From Rugalucina vietnamica (taxonomy: Eukaryota; Mollusca; Bivalvia; Lucinida; Lucinidae): a DNA stretch of 64,000 bases. The notes below the pieces were generated by a model. That model was not told the DNA's origin and searched no databases. It saw only the letters and a program-made list of their open reading frames with translations. The stretch is taken from the NCBI GenBank assembly GCA_964017185.1, contig OZ024870.1, positions 63,342,812 to 63,406,811 on the forward strand, in the 5' to 3' direction. The position numbers and the translations under genes were made by a program. Below, piece after piece: positions 21,801 through 29,842 of the stretch (within the stretch, counting starts at the first letter, position 1; the number at the start of each line of letters is the position of its first letter).

Positions 21801-24059
21801 ATTCATGTGGGAGCACATGTGCAGTCTCCAATGCTTAATGTAAGTTTTGTTAGTGAGCACCTTGAATTTGGAGGCAAGCCAAAATGTAAGAAATGAGCTC
21901 TCTTGAACGAAACCATTTTTAACTCACTTAAACTGAATGCTGTTGGGGAACTTACAGTATAGTACTCCATCAGTTTGTGCATGCGTCCACATTTTCAGCA
22001 TGCATCCACATTTTCAAAGGTCTTTCTCTAAAACACAGCGTCCCATCTAGGGCTATTCTGTTTGCTCAGAGAATTTTCATCGAAAAATTGAATAAAATTT
22101 AAAAAAAAAACACTCCTGACGCCCTAAAAATGTAAGTGGACTCACCCTAATGATAATGATTGGAAAATCCATTCATCAAATATAGGTTAAAAGCCAATAT
22201 AAAAAAAACTTCATGGCTACTGTGCAGCTATTCAGGGCCTTTGAGTGTGCAAATGCAGGAGTCATGTTCCTGCTGACCCATAATTCATTAAGTGGCTCAA
22301 AAAATGCCAGAAAGCAGAAAGCAGTCCTAAATTTAAGTCACTATGTTTCTCAGAAGAGTGGTTACTTGGTGATAGAGTGTCGGACTGAATTGAGAAGTAT
22401 GGGTTCATATCCTATCTCCACAATTTTGTGTCCTTGGCCACTTTATCCCCATGCCAAGTACTGGTTAAGACTATAAGGGGATTTGTCACCTGTTTTTTGG
22501 CAAAAAGCTGCCATCCATGATTTGGAATATAAGAAAAAAAATACTATTTGTCTCATGAGTATGACTGATTTCAGGTATATGAAAAGAAATATTCTGAAGT
22601 GGTAGTCTTTGAAGATGATCTGAGGTTCGAGCCTTACTTCAGGACAAAGCTGAGAAATATCATGGAAGAGGTGGCAGTTAAAGTACCTGACTGGGACCTC
22701 ATGTAAGTTGGCTCCTCATATTTGCCTCTTCCACACGCCCCAACTTATGTAAGTTGAACCCCAATCCATTGAGGCTATGAGAAATAGATGGGCTGTATGA
22801 TACCAACTCGTAGAAGTCATCTGAATACATTTTATTCAGTGTCACTGTGTGCTTATGTTTATCGACTTTGCCTCTCAAAAGCAATGTGGACATGGAAATA
22901 AAATCCATAAAGCCAATTTTAAAGCCAATTAGTGCATACATTCATTTTCATTTATCATTTTCAAAGTATTTTTTTTCTCTCTAGATATCTAAGTAGAAGA
23001 TCAAATGCTAAAAGTGGATTTTGTGCAAGCTTCACTTTATGGGTCCTAAGTTAACTTTGTTTTGAGAGGCATCTTTAATATATATTTTTATTTTAGATAT
23101 CTGGGTAGAAAAAGACTGAATGTCAAAGGAGAATCTTATGTCCAAGGTTCCAAGACCCTAGCCTGGCCCAGCTATTCGTACTGGACCCTAAGTTACCTGT
23201 TGTCATATAAAGGAGTGGAAAAACTGCTGGCCCAGAACCCACTACAGAAAATGATACCTGTTGATGAATACCTGCCTATCATGTTTGATCAACATCCAGA
23301 GTAAGATATTTTGTTTATATACTGGAACCAGGAGTGCAGCTACAAAATAAACAATTTTATATCATCAGGAAAACATGTCCGTGTAATGTATACCCCCTTG
23401 AACCCCACTTTTATATACATTACACGGGCATGTTTTCCTGATGAAGGGGCTGGTGATATATACATGGCTTGATAATTGTTGGCTAGGCTGTAAGTTCTCA
23501 ATAAACAAATATTTACCATGAATATAAGTGATAAACCAAATAAAAACCTTCTGCATGGCTGTTAAAAATGAACATTATTGAAAAGGTTCTACTAAAAACA
23601 TTTAGATCACAGGTGATTGAAGTTATAACCATAAATCATTAAATATTCCCTAAAATGATAGTGTCTACATGGCATTGAGAATACGAAGTATTGCCATGTA
23701 GACACTTATTTGAAGCATTAGTTTATGATTTATGGCTATAACTTCAAGCACCTGTGTTACATAATAATGTCAAATGTCTAGTTATTGGTGAATATCTTTT
23801 GTTTTACAGAAATTCTTGGAAGGAAGCTTACTCCCCTAGAGATTTAGTAGCCCTATCAGCTGAGCCCCTGTTGATTTACCCCACCCACTACCTGGGTGAA
23901 GCACATTATATATCTGACACAGAGGACTCTGTAGTGATCTCAGCCGGAGACGGGGAGGGGAAGGCGGACCGGGAGAAAACGGACCCAGGTGTAATGGACG
24001 GTTATGATCCAAAACATGAAAGTGATATTGAGGAATCAAAATCTAAGGATGAATTGTGA
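6837..24059 (+). CDS. COLGALT1: Procollagen galactosyltransferase, C-terminal 14 exons (5' end outside window)
   Basis: Transfers galactose from UDP-galactose to hydroxylysine of collagen in the ER lumen (family knowledge). Exons read by eye with GT-AG borders and consistent phase: 6837-6949, 7781-7896, 8733-8797, 9469-9544, 10855-11056, 11616-11735, 14619-14660, 15041-15117, 16132-16238, 18464-18538 (or 18925-18999), 21641-21698, 22575-22702, 23097-23300, 23810-24059. They give about 543 residues; the human protein is 622, so roughly the first 80 residues are missing upstream. Visible motifs: DHNSDNST near the start, a DAD metal-binding motif (8739-8747), GYxDPYHGR, GEIGCFLSHY, FEDDLRFE, PVDEYLPIMF and LLIYPTHY, with terminal KDEL for ER retention. 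All joined frames are open. Introns are packed with MITEs, a LINE and an LTR element. No clear AATAAA was found just downstream. Invertebrate COLGALT is usually single copy, so the COLGALT1 symbol is by similarity. Confidence 0.93.
6987..7195 (+). mobile_element. tRNA-derived SINE (family A)
   Basis: The 5' part has tRNA-like A and B boxes (GGCGTAGTGGTAGAGAGTCG ... GGGTTCGTTCCCCAC). The conserved body runs TTGTGTCCTTGAGCAAGACAC to TTGTTGACTGGGACGTTAA. Related copies are at 15612-15805, 21340-21490 and 22360-22475, and in two parts at 24150-24500. Confidence 0.75.
7541..7768 (+). mobile_element. MITE family 1 (GAGCC ends), copy A
   Basis: Ends are TGAGCCACTGCATAAGAAAACC and GGTTTTCTCACGCACAGGCTCA, with the ACAAAG ... 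CTTTGTTTTCGC inner fold-back. The right end lies 12 bp before the acceptor of exon 7781, so it probably supplies the branch region (TTCTCAC). Confidence 0.85.
8459..8722 (-). mobile_element. MITE family 2 (CATCAGGAAAAC / GTTTTCGTAATG ends)
   Basis: Fold-back element with centre GTGGGTAC-cgttAGAACCGCCTC and its inverse, and characteristic AACCCCACTTTTATATAG. The end lies about 10 bp upstream of exon 8733's first base. Confidence 0.85.
8733..8797 (+). CDS. COLGALT1: COLGALT exon with DxD motif
   Basis: This 65-nt exon enters in phase 0 and leaves two bases of a lysine codon. It encodes MIDADAMLENPDTLNLL and neighbours; the Asp-Ala-Asp is the DxD-type metal/nucleotide-sugar motif of the first glycosyltransferase domain (human VDADN). 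Its acceptor AG lies only about 10 bp after the end of a minus-oriented fold-back MITE (8459-8722), so the branch region of this intron is probably MITE-derived. Confidence 0.92.
9158..9397. mobile_element. MITE family 3 (GCCCCAGTTTATAAAAC ends), intact copy
   Basis: Terminal inverted repeats GCCCCagtTTATAAAAC and GTTTTATAACctcGGGGC enclose inverted CTCAGCTnAG blocks. It is the reference copy for recognising the split halves at 33348-33520 and 60947-61020. Confidence 0.75.
9590..9866 (+). mobile_element. MITE family 2 copy
   Basis: Complete fold-back copy starting GTCAGGAAAACATGTCCGTG and ending GGGCAAGTTTTTGTAATG. It begins 45 bp after the donor of exon 9469-9544. Confidence 0.85.
10053..10500 (+). 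mobile_element. MITE family 1 copy B split by MITE family 7
   Basis: The family-1 left part (10053-10230) is interrupted by another fold-back element at 10231-10476 (GGGCCCAGTTGTTCTAAAC ... GAACAACTTGGCCC). The inner element has a near-perfect palindrome at its centre (10313-10403: AACACTGTTATTTTTTGT ... ACAAAAAATAACAGTGT). A short, diverged remainder of the family-1 element may follow. Confidence 0.7.
10557..10830 (+). mobile_element. MITE family 2 copy
   Basis: Complete copy; its right end (GTTTTCGTAATG) is 24 bp before exon 10855. Confidence 0.85.
11237..11333 (+). CDS. COLGALT1: Partial duplicate of COLGALT exon 10855-11056 (possible alternative exon)
   Basis: About 200 bp after the normal exon, the segment from TACACTGCACCAGAGGG to TTAAAAGCAG|GTAATG repeats the last 80 bases of that exon with a few changes. 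A pyrimidine-rich tract and a CAG acceptor precede 11237. Reading from there in phase 0 is fully open (32 codons plus one base) and leaves in phase 1, exactly the entry and exit phases of the parent exon. It lacks the parent's first 35 codons, including the GYYKR and GCFEVPMVH parts, so any product would be a shortened domain. Splicing both copies in tandem would shift the frame. It may be a dead copy or a genuine alternative exon. Confidence 0.6.
11850..12480. other. Intronic repeats and short tandem tracts, no gene
   Basis: Low-complexity intron sequence: a GTCGTTTC-rich stretch (12195-12250) related in core to the fold-back element at 43.3 kb, a GGATGGAT tract (12267-12300) and A-rich runs. 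No exon-like reading frame was recognised. Confidence 0.5.
12758..13060 (-). pseudogene. Unrecognised open frame fragment
   Basis: On the minus strand about 100 codons are open, with a protein-like composition (e.g. LEEPLSVSSKYQEDAGLQMP, then YYDHRAFANGGGAS). They end in TAA near a repeated GTGAATAAAGTGA containing AATAAA. The family is not recognised. Its position immediately beside a LINE fragment suggests a mobile-element or processed fragment; it is opposite in strand to COLGALT and inside its intron. Confidence 0.3.
13180..13760 (+). mobile_element. LINE 3' fragment (same family as 16385-17865)
   Basis: Encodes STAYKTLLRPQLEYASIVW ... QRRIDSRLIMLYKVTYDLVA, the C-terminal part of a Jockey/CR1-type reverse transcriptase, broken by frameshifts. 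The 3' UTR (CATCTGTTTTTATCTTTTAACTATAC) matches the minus-strand LINE. Confidence 0.85.
13774..13938. mobile_element. Short TIR element, CAGTGGCGGAT ends
   Basis: Begins CAGTGGCGGATTTAGAGGGG and ends GCATCCGCCTCTG. TCACT is duplicated on both sides (13769-13773 and 13939-13943). The centre is an inverted GAACCCCC motif. This is a non-autonomous DNA transposon. Confidence 0.65.
13944..14618. other. Intronic repeat-derived sequence
   Basis: Holds an element related to 11850-12060 (GGTGGTACCC, GGTGGTCCCCC), a run of 20 C (14237-14256) and a decayed copy of the TTAA-flanked element of 31062-31525 (from 14311, AAGGAATAGGATAACAAAC). No gene seen apart from the exon at 14619. Confidence 0.5.
14619..14660 (+). 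CDS. COLGALT1: COLGALT 42-nt microexon
   Basis: Between TTTACAG and GTAAGC, 42 bases encode DRDNPDMSPGVDYI plus split codons at both ends (two bases in, one base out). Phases match the exons ending 11735 and starting 15041. It aligns with the variable linker between the two glycosyltransferase domains, so skipping it (a multiple of 3) would keep frame. Confidence 0.85.
15612..15805 (+). mobile_element. tRNA-derived SINE (family A)
   Basis: Contains TGGTAGAACATTGGACTCTG, a B box GGTTCGATCCCCACTTGG and the conserved tail GAAAAATTGTTGACTGGGAC. Confidence 0.75.
15867..16104 (+). mobile_element. MITE family 1 copy C
   Basis: Complete copy with ATGAGCCGCCGCATGGG and CTCACGCACAGGCTCAT ends and an inner palindrome CAGATCAGCTTCGC/GCGAAGCTGATCAGCG. 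It ends 27 bp before exon 16132. Confidence 0.85.
16385..17865 (-). mobile_element. 5'-truncated LINE (Jockey/CR1-type), inserted in a MITE
   Basis: Minus-strand reverse transcriptase from SPIFKKGDK through NYRPISL, LDFSKAFDKV, SGVPQGSVLGP and RLFADDTAMYL (catalytic FADD) to the thumb and 3' end. Endonuclease and ORF1 are absent. One stop (TAA) interrupts at WI*DFL near 17505; otherwise the frame continues. It ends in a (GATA)n tail at about 16368. The MITE family 2 start (TCATCAcGAAgACAT, 16350-16365) lies beyond its 3' end and the rest of the MITE (17866-18133) beyond its 5' end, so the LINE inserted about 15 bp inside that MITE. Confidence 0.88.
17866..18133 (+). mobile_element. MITE family 2, right part (split by LINE)
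   Basis: Begins GTCTGTGTAATGTATACCCC and ends TTTTCGTAATG. Its first ~15 bp are at 16350-16365 on the far side of the LINE. Confidence 0.8.
18464..18538 (+). CDS. COLGALT1: COLGALT alternative exon a (family-like version)
   Basis: This 75-nt exon (TTCAG acceptor, AG|GTTTAT donor) encodes KMNDSYLVELGVQMLTGYAD followed by PYHGR. It is the version closest to the human sequence (GIQMLPGYRDPYHGR). It carries the conserved DPYHGR loop that leads into the GEIGC motif of the next exon. It enters with one base and leaves with two, so it can be swapped with or placed next to 18925-18999 without breaking frame. Confidence 0.9.
18925..18999 (+). CDS. COLGALT1: COLGALT alternative exon b (tandem duplicate of exon a)
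   Basis: This lies 386 bp after exon a, is exactly 75 nt, and has the same entry and exit phases. A strong pyrimidine tract and TTTCAG precede it, and GTCATA follows. It encodes YLNDTYLSELDITTLPGFAD then PYFGR: 14 of 25 residues match exon a, the N-D-S/T sequon is kept, and there is no stop. The differences cluster in the centre (GVQML versus DITTL) and replace the conserved His of DPYHGR with Phe. A diverged but open copy with good splice sites suggests a used alternative exon. Use is inferred; mutual exclusion is not enforced by phase, because inclusion of both copies keeps frame. Confidence 0.8.
19192..19372 (+). mobile_element. MITE family 1, 5'-deleted copy
   Basis: The right part is present (CTGATAAGCGCCTTTGTTTTCGC ... 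AAACCCAAATTGTTGGTTTCCTCATG). The left terminal part is missing or heavily decayed. Confidence 0.65.
19662..21185 (+). mobile_element. AGCTCACC-type repeat element E1 (Helentron/HINE-like)
   Basis: Starts AGCTCACCTGAGCC; ends TCAGGTGAGCG ... AGGACCATTGGTCCTCTGGT. GCTCACCTGA and TCAGGTGAGC form an asymmetric inverted pair. The 3' AGGACCA/TGGTCCT palindrome abuts CTGG. The interior is about three tandem units of ~450 bp around ACATCTTCTCCTCTGAAACC. Asymmetric ends, 3' hairpin, central tandem repeats and insertion between Ts resemble non-autonomous Helentrons; that class is inference. Confidence 0.8.
21340..21490 (+). mobile_element. tRNA-derived SINE (family A), decayed
   Basis: TGGTGGTTTAGTGTTAGAG ... 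GGGTTCAATACC resemble tRNA boxes; the tail CATGACTGAAAAATTGTTG is shared with family A. Confidence 0.55.
22575..22702 (+). CDS. COLGALT1: COLGALT exon with EDD motif of second transferase domain
   Basis: It starts after TTTCAG in phase 0 and ends CTCAT|GTAAGT. It encodes VVVFEDDLRFEPYF, matching human LVFEDDLRFE; the EDD triad is the acidic motif of the second glycosyltransferase (GT25) domain. It closes with PDWDLI, continuous with YLGRKR of the exon at 23097. Confidence 0.92.
22985..23054 (+). pseudogene. Decayed duplicate of COLGALT exon 23097-23300
   Basis: The sequence after CTCTCTAG begins ATATCTAAGTAGAAGATC, parallel to ATATCTGGGTAGAAAAAG of the real exon 112 bp downstream. After an internal deletion it rejoins at GGGTCCTAAGTTA (real exon: GGACCCTAAGTTACC). 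In the parent frame it reads YLSRRSN...LWVLS and then stops at TAA (23052-23054); no donor is evident. The acceptor remains, so it could still act as a decoy splice site. Confidence 0.65.
23361..23444. mobile_element. MITE family 2, end-only miniature
   Basis: Only the left terminal segment is present, followed directly by an inverted copy of its tip: CATCAGGAAAACATGTCCGTG ... ATTACACGGGCATGTTTTCC. This is a minimal fold-back derivative 60 bp after the donor of exon 23300. Confidence 0.7.
23608..23756. mobile_element. Fold-back MITE family 6
   Basis: Inverted arms ACAGGTGATTGAAGTTATAACC and its inverse near GGCTATAACTTCAAGCACCTGT, with an inner pair AGTGTCTACATGGCA/TGCCATGTAGACACT. Lies in the last COLGALT intron. 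Confidence 0.75.
23810..24059 (+). CDS. COLGALT1: COLGALT terminal exon with KDEL
   Basis: It follows TTTTACAG. The conserved LSAEPLLIYPTHYLGEAHYI is followed by a low-complexity acidic tail rich in D, E and K, ending SKDEL and TGA (24057-24059). KDEL is the ER-retrieval signal expected for this lumenal enzyme (human ends RDEL). The stop and the KDEL fix the gene's strand and 3' end. Confidence 0.95.
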
Positions 24060-24193
24060 TAGTGGTTTGTGATGATGGTTGAAAAATGTGTTCATTATTG
24101 TTCTACGTCAAAAAGAAAACAAAAAAGTTTTTTTTTTCTTTGTGGGTGCTTTGGCTTTGTGATAGAGTGTTGAATTCCAGAGAGAAGGATAAC

Positions 24194-24431
24194 ATGAGCC
24201 GCCTCGTGGGAAAACCAACAATGTGGTTTCCGAACAGGTCCCACACAAACAGGCCTGTACAAGCACAGAAAAGAGCTAGAAGCTCAAAATTTCGGATTTA
24301 AGTAGAAGAGGAATTGTACTATCCGAGTAGCGAAAACAAAGGCGCTGATCAGCTTCGCGGTTACCGCGAAGCTGATCTGCGTCTTTGTTTTCGCCTGTGC
24401 AGATTGTTGGTTTTCCCATGAAGCGGCTCAC
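24194..24431 (-). mobile_element. MITE family 1 copy E, inserted in a SINE
   Basis: Complete inverted copy (ATGAGCCGCCTCGTGGG ... CCCATGAAGCGGCTCA) with the GCTTCGCGGTTACCGCGAAGC inner hairpin in sense on this strand. Family-A SINE pieces flank it (24150-24193 and 24432-24500). Confidence 0.8.
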
Positions 24432-24504
24432 ATGTTCAGACTCGAACTCTGCTATGTAGTATCCTTGAGGAAGACACTTAAAGCTCACCATAGTACTGGT
24501 TAAT

Positions 24505-24820
24505 GCACCAGTCATTTGTAACCACTGCCCCCCCCCCCCCCCCCCCCCACCTATGGGGAAGGGTGGGGGACAGCCGGGCTAAAGTGCGGGGCAATTACTT
24601 TTCGAGTGTCCCCGCAGTGCAGGGGAAATGAGGGGGTTTTGACATTAGAATCCTTAACCCAGGGAAATTTTCTATTGTTAAGGGCGGGGCAAAGAGCAAA
24701 GTTTTGACCTCCAGTTTGCCCCCTGGGGATGGGGCTTATAGCAGGGCACTGAAAGCTGAAAAGTTATAATCCCCGCCCTTCCCCGTAGGTGGGGGAGCAG
24801 TGGTTACAAATGACTGGTGC
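24505..24820. mobile_element. Fold-back MITE family 4
   Basis: Terminal inverted repeats GCACCAGTCATTTGTAACCA and its inverse; G/C-rich arms include a 20-C run (24528-24548). A related end occurs near 42436-42465. Confidence 0.75.
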
Positions 24821-25816
24821 ATAACACCCATGGATGTTCACCAAACAAAAAGAAGAAAACAACTGCTTCTATTGCATGCGTGAAAAATGTTGACTGGGAT
24901 GTTATGCATCAAATTTAATTATTTTTTGTCACCAACCTGCTCATCCCTGTTTAGAGAGGGGTAGATGTTGAACAATAATAAGAAATGAAATGAGCAGCAC
25001 TACGAGAAGCCTGTCTTTGGGATTCTTGTCCAGATCTGACACAAAAGCCCTGTACGGGCATAGAAAAATGCTAGAGGTATAACATTTCTGAGTTTAAAAA
25101 AAGGGGTATTTTACTGTCTGTGAAATATAAACAAAGGCATGAAAACAGTCACAGATTAGCTGCGCACTAACTACACAGCTGATCTGAGACTTTATTTTTA
25201 CTTACTGTAAGTTTGGAAATTTTCCAGTGACTTTTATTACACGAATTTTCTTATTTCGGAATAATGAGCGAGTTCTTGAATTTACAAGTGAGTACTTGTA
25301 CACTCTTTAAAGCTAATAGTAACTCTTTATTATCAAGAACTTTGAATTCGCGAGGCAGCTAATTTGCAAATCTTTAGGAAAATTAAGTTCTTGCGAACAT
25401 TTCTGAATTTACAGTATGTTAAACAGGTTATCTCATGACACAGCTCAAATGTTGTAATCTTCCATGTACATACATTGGTCAGCAATTCCGCTTATCAGAA
25501 AAGATGGCGATGACGTCATTGATAACATTACTCACGGGTACAGAATCAATAAATACATAGACTTAATATACATATTTGTACATCAAGTGTGTCTTAAATT
25601 GTTAACATACATTGAAATCAAAGCTGAATTAACTAATATAAATTTAACTTGCTATTAAAACCACTGAAAAAGAATTATCCGCCATCTGTCTGAAAAATTA
25701 TTTTGGCAAGGTTTGTTTTAAACTCGGAAAACTGAATGAGCTTCTGAGAAAGAGTTACCTGCAAATGGATAACTTTGTCCAATTTATTCACTTATTATTT
25801 TTCAGTTCACATTTTT
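24821..25816. other. Intergenic sequence with decayed MITEs, no gene
   Basis: Contains a weathered family-1 MITE (about 25010-25190), and a decayed fold-back around 25205-25415 (ACTGTAAGTTTGGAAATTTT ... GAATTTACAGTA) also met near 7925 and 31545. A TGACGTCA site is at 25511. No coding frame recognised. Confidence 0.5.
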
Positions 25817-27802
25817 AGCTCACCTGAGCCGTTAGGCTCACAAGGTGAGCTTATAGGATGGCCATGATCCGGCATCCGTCCGTCTGTCCACAATTTCAAA
25901 GATCTTCTCCTCTGAAACCGCTTGGCCAATCAAATCTAAATCTTATATGACGCATCTATAGGAAGGGGGAACCAATGTGTATATAAGAAATCCAGGTCAC
26001 ATGACCAAGATGGCCGCCATGCCCATATATGGTAAAAATCATTCAAAAATCTTCTTCTCCAGAACGGGTGGACCGATTTCAACGAAACTTTGCATGAAGC
26101 ATCGATGGCTGAAGCACTACAATGTATATATAAATCATGACCCTGTGATGACCTTGACCTATTTTATGGTAAGGTCAACGTAGGTCGCCAATGCATTTGA
26201 ATGGGGAAAACTTTTGAAATGTCATTTAAAGTGAAAGTCATGCAGGAAATGGGCAGTAGGACTGAATATTAATGATTCTGAAACAAATTGGACCCCAGGG
26301 GCTCATGTGGCCCCACTTAAGGGCAATTTACATGTATATCTCCATAATATTCAAACATCCTCTCCTCTGAAACCGCTTGGCCAATCAAAGCCAAATTTTA
26401 TATGAAGCATCAATAGGAAGGGGTTACCAATGTGTGTTTAAATAATCCAGGTCACATGACCAAGATGGCCGCCATGCCCATATATGGTAAGAACCCTTCA
26501 AAAATCTTCTTCTGGTGGACTGATTTCAATGAAACTTGGCATGAAGTATTGATAGCTCAATTACTACACCAATTCATTTGAATGGAGAAAACTTTTAAAA
26601 AGTCATTTAAAGTGAAAGTCTTGCAGGAAATGGGCAGCAGGACTGAATATTAATGATTCCGAAAAAAATGGACCCAAGGGGCTCATCTGCCCCCACCCTG
26701 GGGCATTATATATGTATATTACCATAACATTCAAACATCTTCTCCTCTGAAACCGCTTGGCCAATCAAAGCCAAATTTTATGTGAAGCATCTATAGAATT
26801 GGGGAGTCAATGTATATGTAAATAATCTACCTCACATGACCAAGATGGCCACCATGCCCATATACGGTAAAAACCCTTCAAAAATCTTCTTCTCCGGAAC
26901 TGGTGGACCGATTTCAATGAAACTTGGCATGAAGTATTGATAGCTCAAGTACTACAATGTGTATATAAATCATGACCCTGTGGTGACCTTGACCTATTTT
27001 ACGACAAGGTCAACATAGGTCGCCTATGCATTTGAATGGGGAAAACTTTTAAAAAGTCATTTTAGATGAAAATCTTGCAGGAAGTGGGTAGTAGGACTGA
27101 ATATTAATGATTCTGAAAAAAGTTGGACCCAAGGGCTTATGTGGCCCCACCCTGGGGTAGTAAACAGGTATATTTCCATAATATTTAAACATATTCTCCT
27201 CTGAAACCGCTTGGCCAATTAAAGCCAAATTTTGTGTGAAGCATCCATAGGATAGGGGAACCAATGTGTACATTAATAATTTAGGTCACATGACCAAGAT
27301 GGCCGCCATGCCCATATATGGCAAAAACCCTTCAAAAATCTTCTCTGAAACCAAAAGATTGATTTCAAGGGAACTTGGCGTGAAGCATTGATGGCTAAAG
27401 TACTCCAATGTATATATAAATCATGACCCTGTGATGACCTTGACCAAGTTTATGGCAAGGTCAACATGGGTTGCCTATGCATTTGAATGGGGATAACTGT
27501 TAAAATTGCTCCAATGTATATAAAATTATAAATCATGACCCTGTGATGACCTTGACCAAGTTTATGGCAAGGTCAACATGGGTTGCCTATACATTTGAAT
27601 GGGGAAAACTGTTAAAATTGCATTTTAAGGGAAAAGCCAGCAGCAAATATATTTCAGAATATTGCTTATTCTGAAAAAAGAAAATGGCCCAAGGGCTTCA
27701 TCTGCCACTGCACTGGGGTTAAATTACATAATATTCAAACATGTTTATTGGTATATGCAACAGATCTCTGGTGAGCGTATACAGGACCATTGGTCCTCTG
27801 GT
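25817..27802 (+). mobile_element. AGCTCACC-type repeat element E2
   Basis: Same ends as E1 (AGCTCACCTGAGCC; AGGACCATTGGTCCTCTGGT). The interior has about four units with CAAGATGGCCGCCATGCCCA motifs and TGACCTTGACC boxes. Confidence 0.85.
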
Positions 27803-29016
27803 TCTAGATTTGTTTTTATCTAACGGCAGTTTATATTTCACAATTTTATTTTGTACATGTAATTACGATAATTCAATTAAATGATAGATAGAAATGTACA
27901 ATGACCGTGCCGTTGCAGTTGTTGAAGTTTTAAATATCCAAGCATGTGTGGAATGTTATTTAAAATCTTAAATATGTCTCCTTCAGATACTACAGATACT
28001 ACAAAACGACAGCAAAAATACTATGGCGTAAAATTGTCATAAAATTTCAATATAATCTGAGACTGAAGTGCCTGAAATTGTGTGCATATTAAATAACGAG
28101 AGATCAAAGCCGCCTGCGCTTGACGAAAAATTTACTATATTTAACTATAAGTAAACAGGGAAATACGTATTAGGCTATTCAAGATATTTCTCTTCCAAAT
28201 TCAAAATATCTGCATTCTGAAAACAATCCTTCCTCATAATACATTAATTTACACAACAAAATTTTTAAATATTTGGGTGTTTTGGGTACAAGTAATTTCT
28301 GCAAATAAACCATAACATATATTGGCTTTTAATGAAGCCGCTATTACTGATTTGTACCCGTGAGAGTGACCCGGATGCTGGCTGATGACATCACGCCATC
28401 TTTTCCGGTAATCGGAGACCAGAAGGCAGGTATAAGCTAATTGTTAATTCTTTGCTTTGTAATTTTTATTTTTTCTAGTCATATAAGCAATATGTATTTT
28501 ATTGAAGTAGTCCTTTGCTACTATTTCTGCTTTCTTTAAGCTGTGTATACATGAAGTTTAAAGGCTCCATTATATATTATTTTTGCTTGTCTTATCTAAG
28601 TTGCCATGTTTCAAAATGTTATTGTATTCATATAGGAGTTGTTCCACGTGCAGGCTTGAATTAACAGAGACACTTTGTCTAAAGCTTGTGGGAAAGGCGG
28701 CATACCTGAACAAACAATTTTCAGAAAATTGCATATCTGTTGCCATAGAAAAATATTTTGATTGCCATCACATCACATTTTTTGTGGGCATTTGAAAATG
28801 TTCAATTTGTGCTCAACAATCATCATTTTGGCTATCTTGAACGCCTTTTTGGTCTATTGATAACATTTTTCTGTTGAAAAAAGTGTTTGTTCTTGATTGC
28901 TGCCTAACTGGTGTGATAAAAAAGTGTAAATTGCTTGATAATCAAAATTATCTTTTGTTGATAATCAAAATTATCTTTTGTTGCTTTGCTGCTGAAAAAT
29001 TCTTGCCTATGAAATC
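27803..29016. other. Intergenic sequence; possible promoter/5' exon at 28355-28430
   Basis: Mostly AT-rich with no similarity noticed. Positions 28355-28430 are a GC-richer island with a TGACATCA CRE/ATF-like site and a TTCCGG ETS-like site, ending AAGGCAG|GTATAAG, a good donor. This could be a non-coding first exon, but nothing downstream proves it. The frame at 28583-28795 has no recognised similarity. Confidence 0.25.
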
Positions 29017-29243
29017 TGAGCCTGTGCACGAGAAAACCAACAATTTGGGGTTCCGAATCAGGTCTGACACAAACCGGCCTGTACAGTCACAGAAGATGTT
29101 TAGAGGCTGGAAATTTTGGATCCGTGTAGCGAAAACAGGCCCTGATCAGCTTCGCAGTTACTGCAAAGCTGATTACCGCGAAGCTGATCTGAGCCTTTGT
29201 TTTCGCCTAAGCAATTTGTTGGTTTTCTTATGCAGTGGCTCAT
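29017..29243 (-). mobile_element. MITE family 1 copy
   Basis: Inverted complete copy from TGAGCCTGTGCACGAGAAAACC to GGTTTTCTTATGCAGTGGCTCA. Confidence 0.8.
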
Positions 29244-29332
29244 CGAATATCTTCCAAGTTTTAGTACTATGGTTGGTAAAAATGGTGGATCAGCTGTGCA
29301 CAAGTATGCACCCAACAACTGATATGCAATAT

Positions 29333-29565
29333 ATGAGCCATGTCATGAGAAAACCAACAATGTGGTTTCCGAATAGGTCTGAGACAAACCAAGCTGTACA
29401 AGCACAGAAGATGGCTAGAGGCTGGATATTTTGGGTTTAGAAAGTGGAGGAATTGTTCTATCCATTTAGCGATAAACAAAGGTGCTGACCAGTTTTTCTG
29501 CGAAGCTGATCTGCACCTTTGTTTTCGCATATGCAAAATGTTTGTTTTCTCATGATGCGGCTCAT
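29333..29565 (-). mobile_element. MITE family 1 copy
   Basis: Second inverted copy 90 bp later, ATGAGCCATGTCATGAG ... CATGATGCGGCTCAT; the inner hairpin is partly deleted. Confidence 0.8.
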
Positions 29566-29842
29566 GGTTTTGCAGTAAGTTGCCATGTAATCTAGTCAAT
29601 ATTTGAAGTCCAGTAGTTTTATTTACTACCATGTCAGATTATTCATGTATTTTAACAGATCACAAAATGCCATGTCTTTCTAATGCTTTTATAATATGTA
29701 TTAGCAATATCCATGAAATGTTGTAAATGTGATACATATTGCGGATAAGGTGCAATACGTATGCTACTTTCCTGATCATCAGAGAAACTCTAATATTATT
29801 CAAAAATATACCATATAAAATTTAGACTGCAAAATATATCAG

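Noticed and set aside
29017..29565. Frames at 28874-29440 and 29267-29632 with similar peptides
   Set aside because: They read through MITE family 1 copies (TNRPVQ / ENKGSDQLR peptides) and are not conserved proteins.
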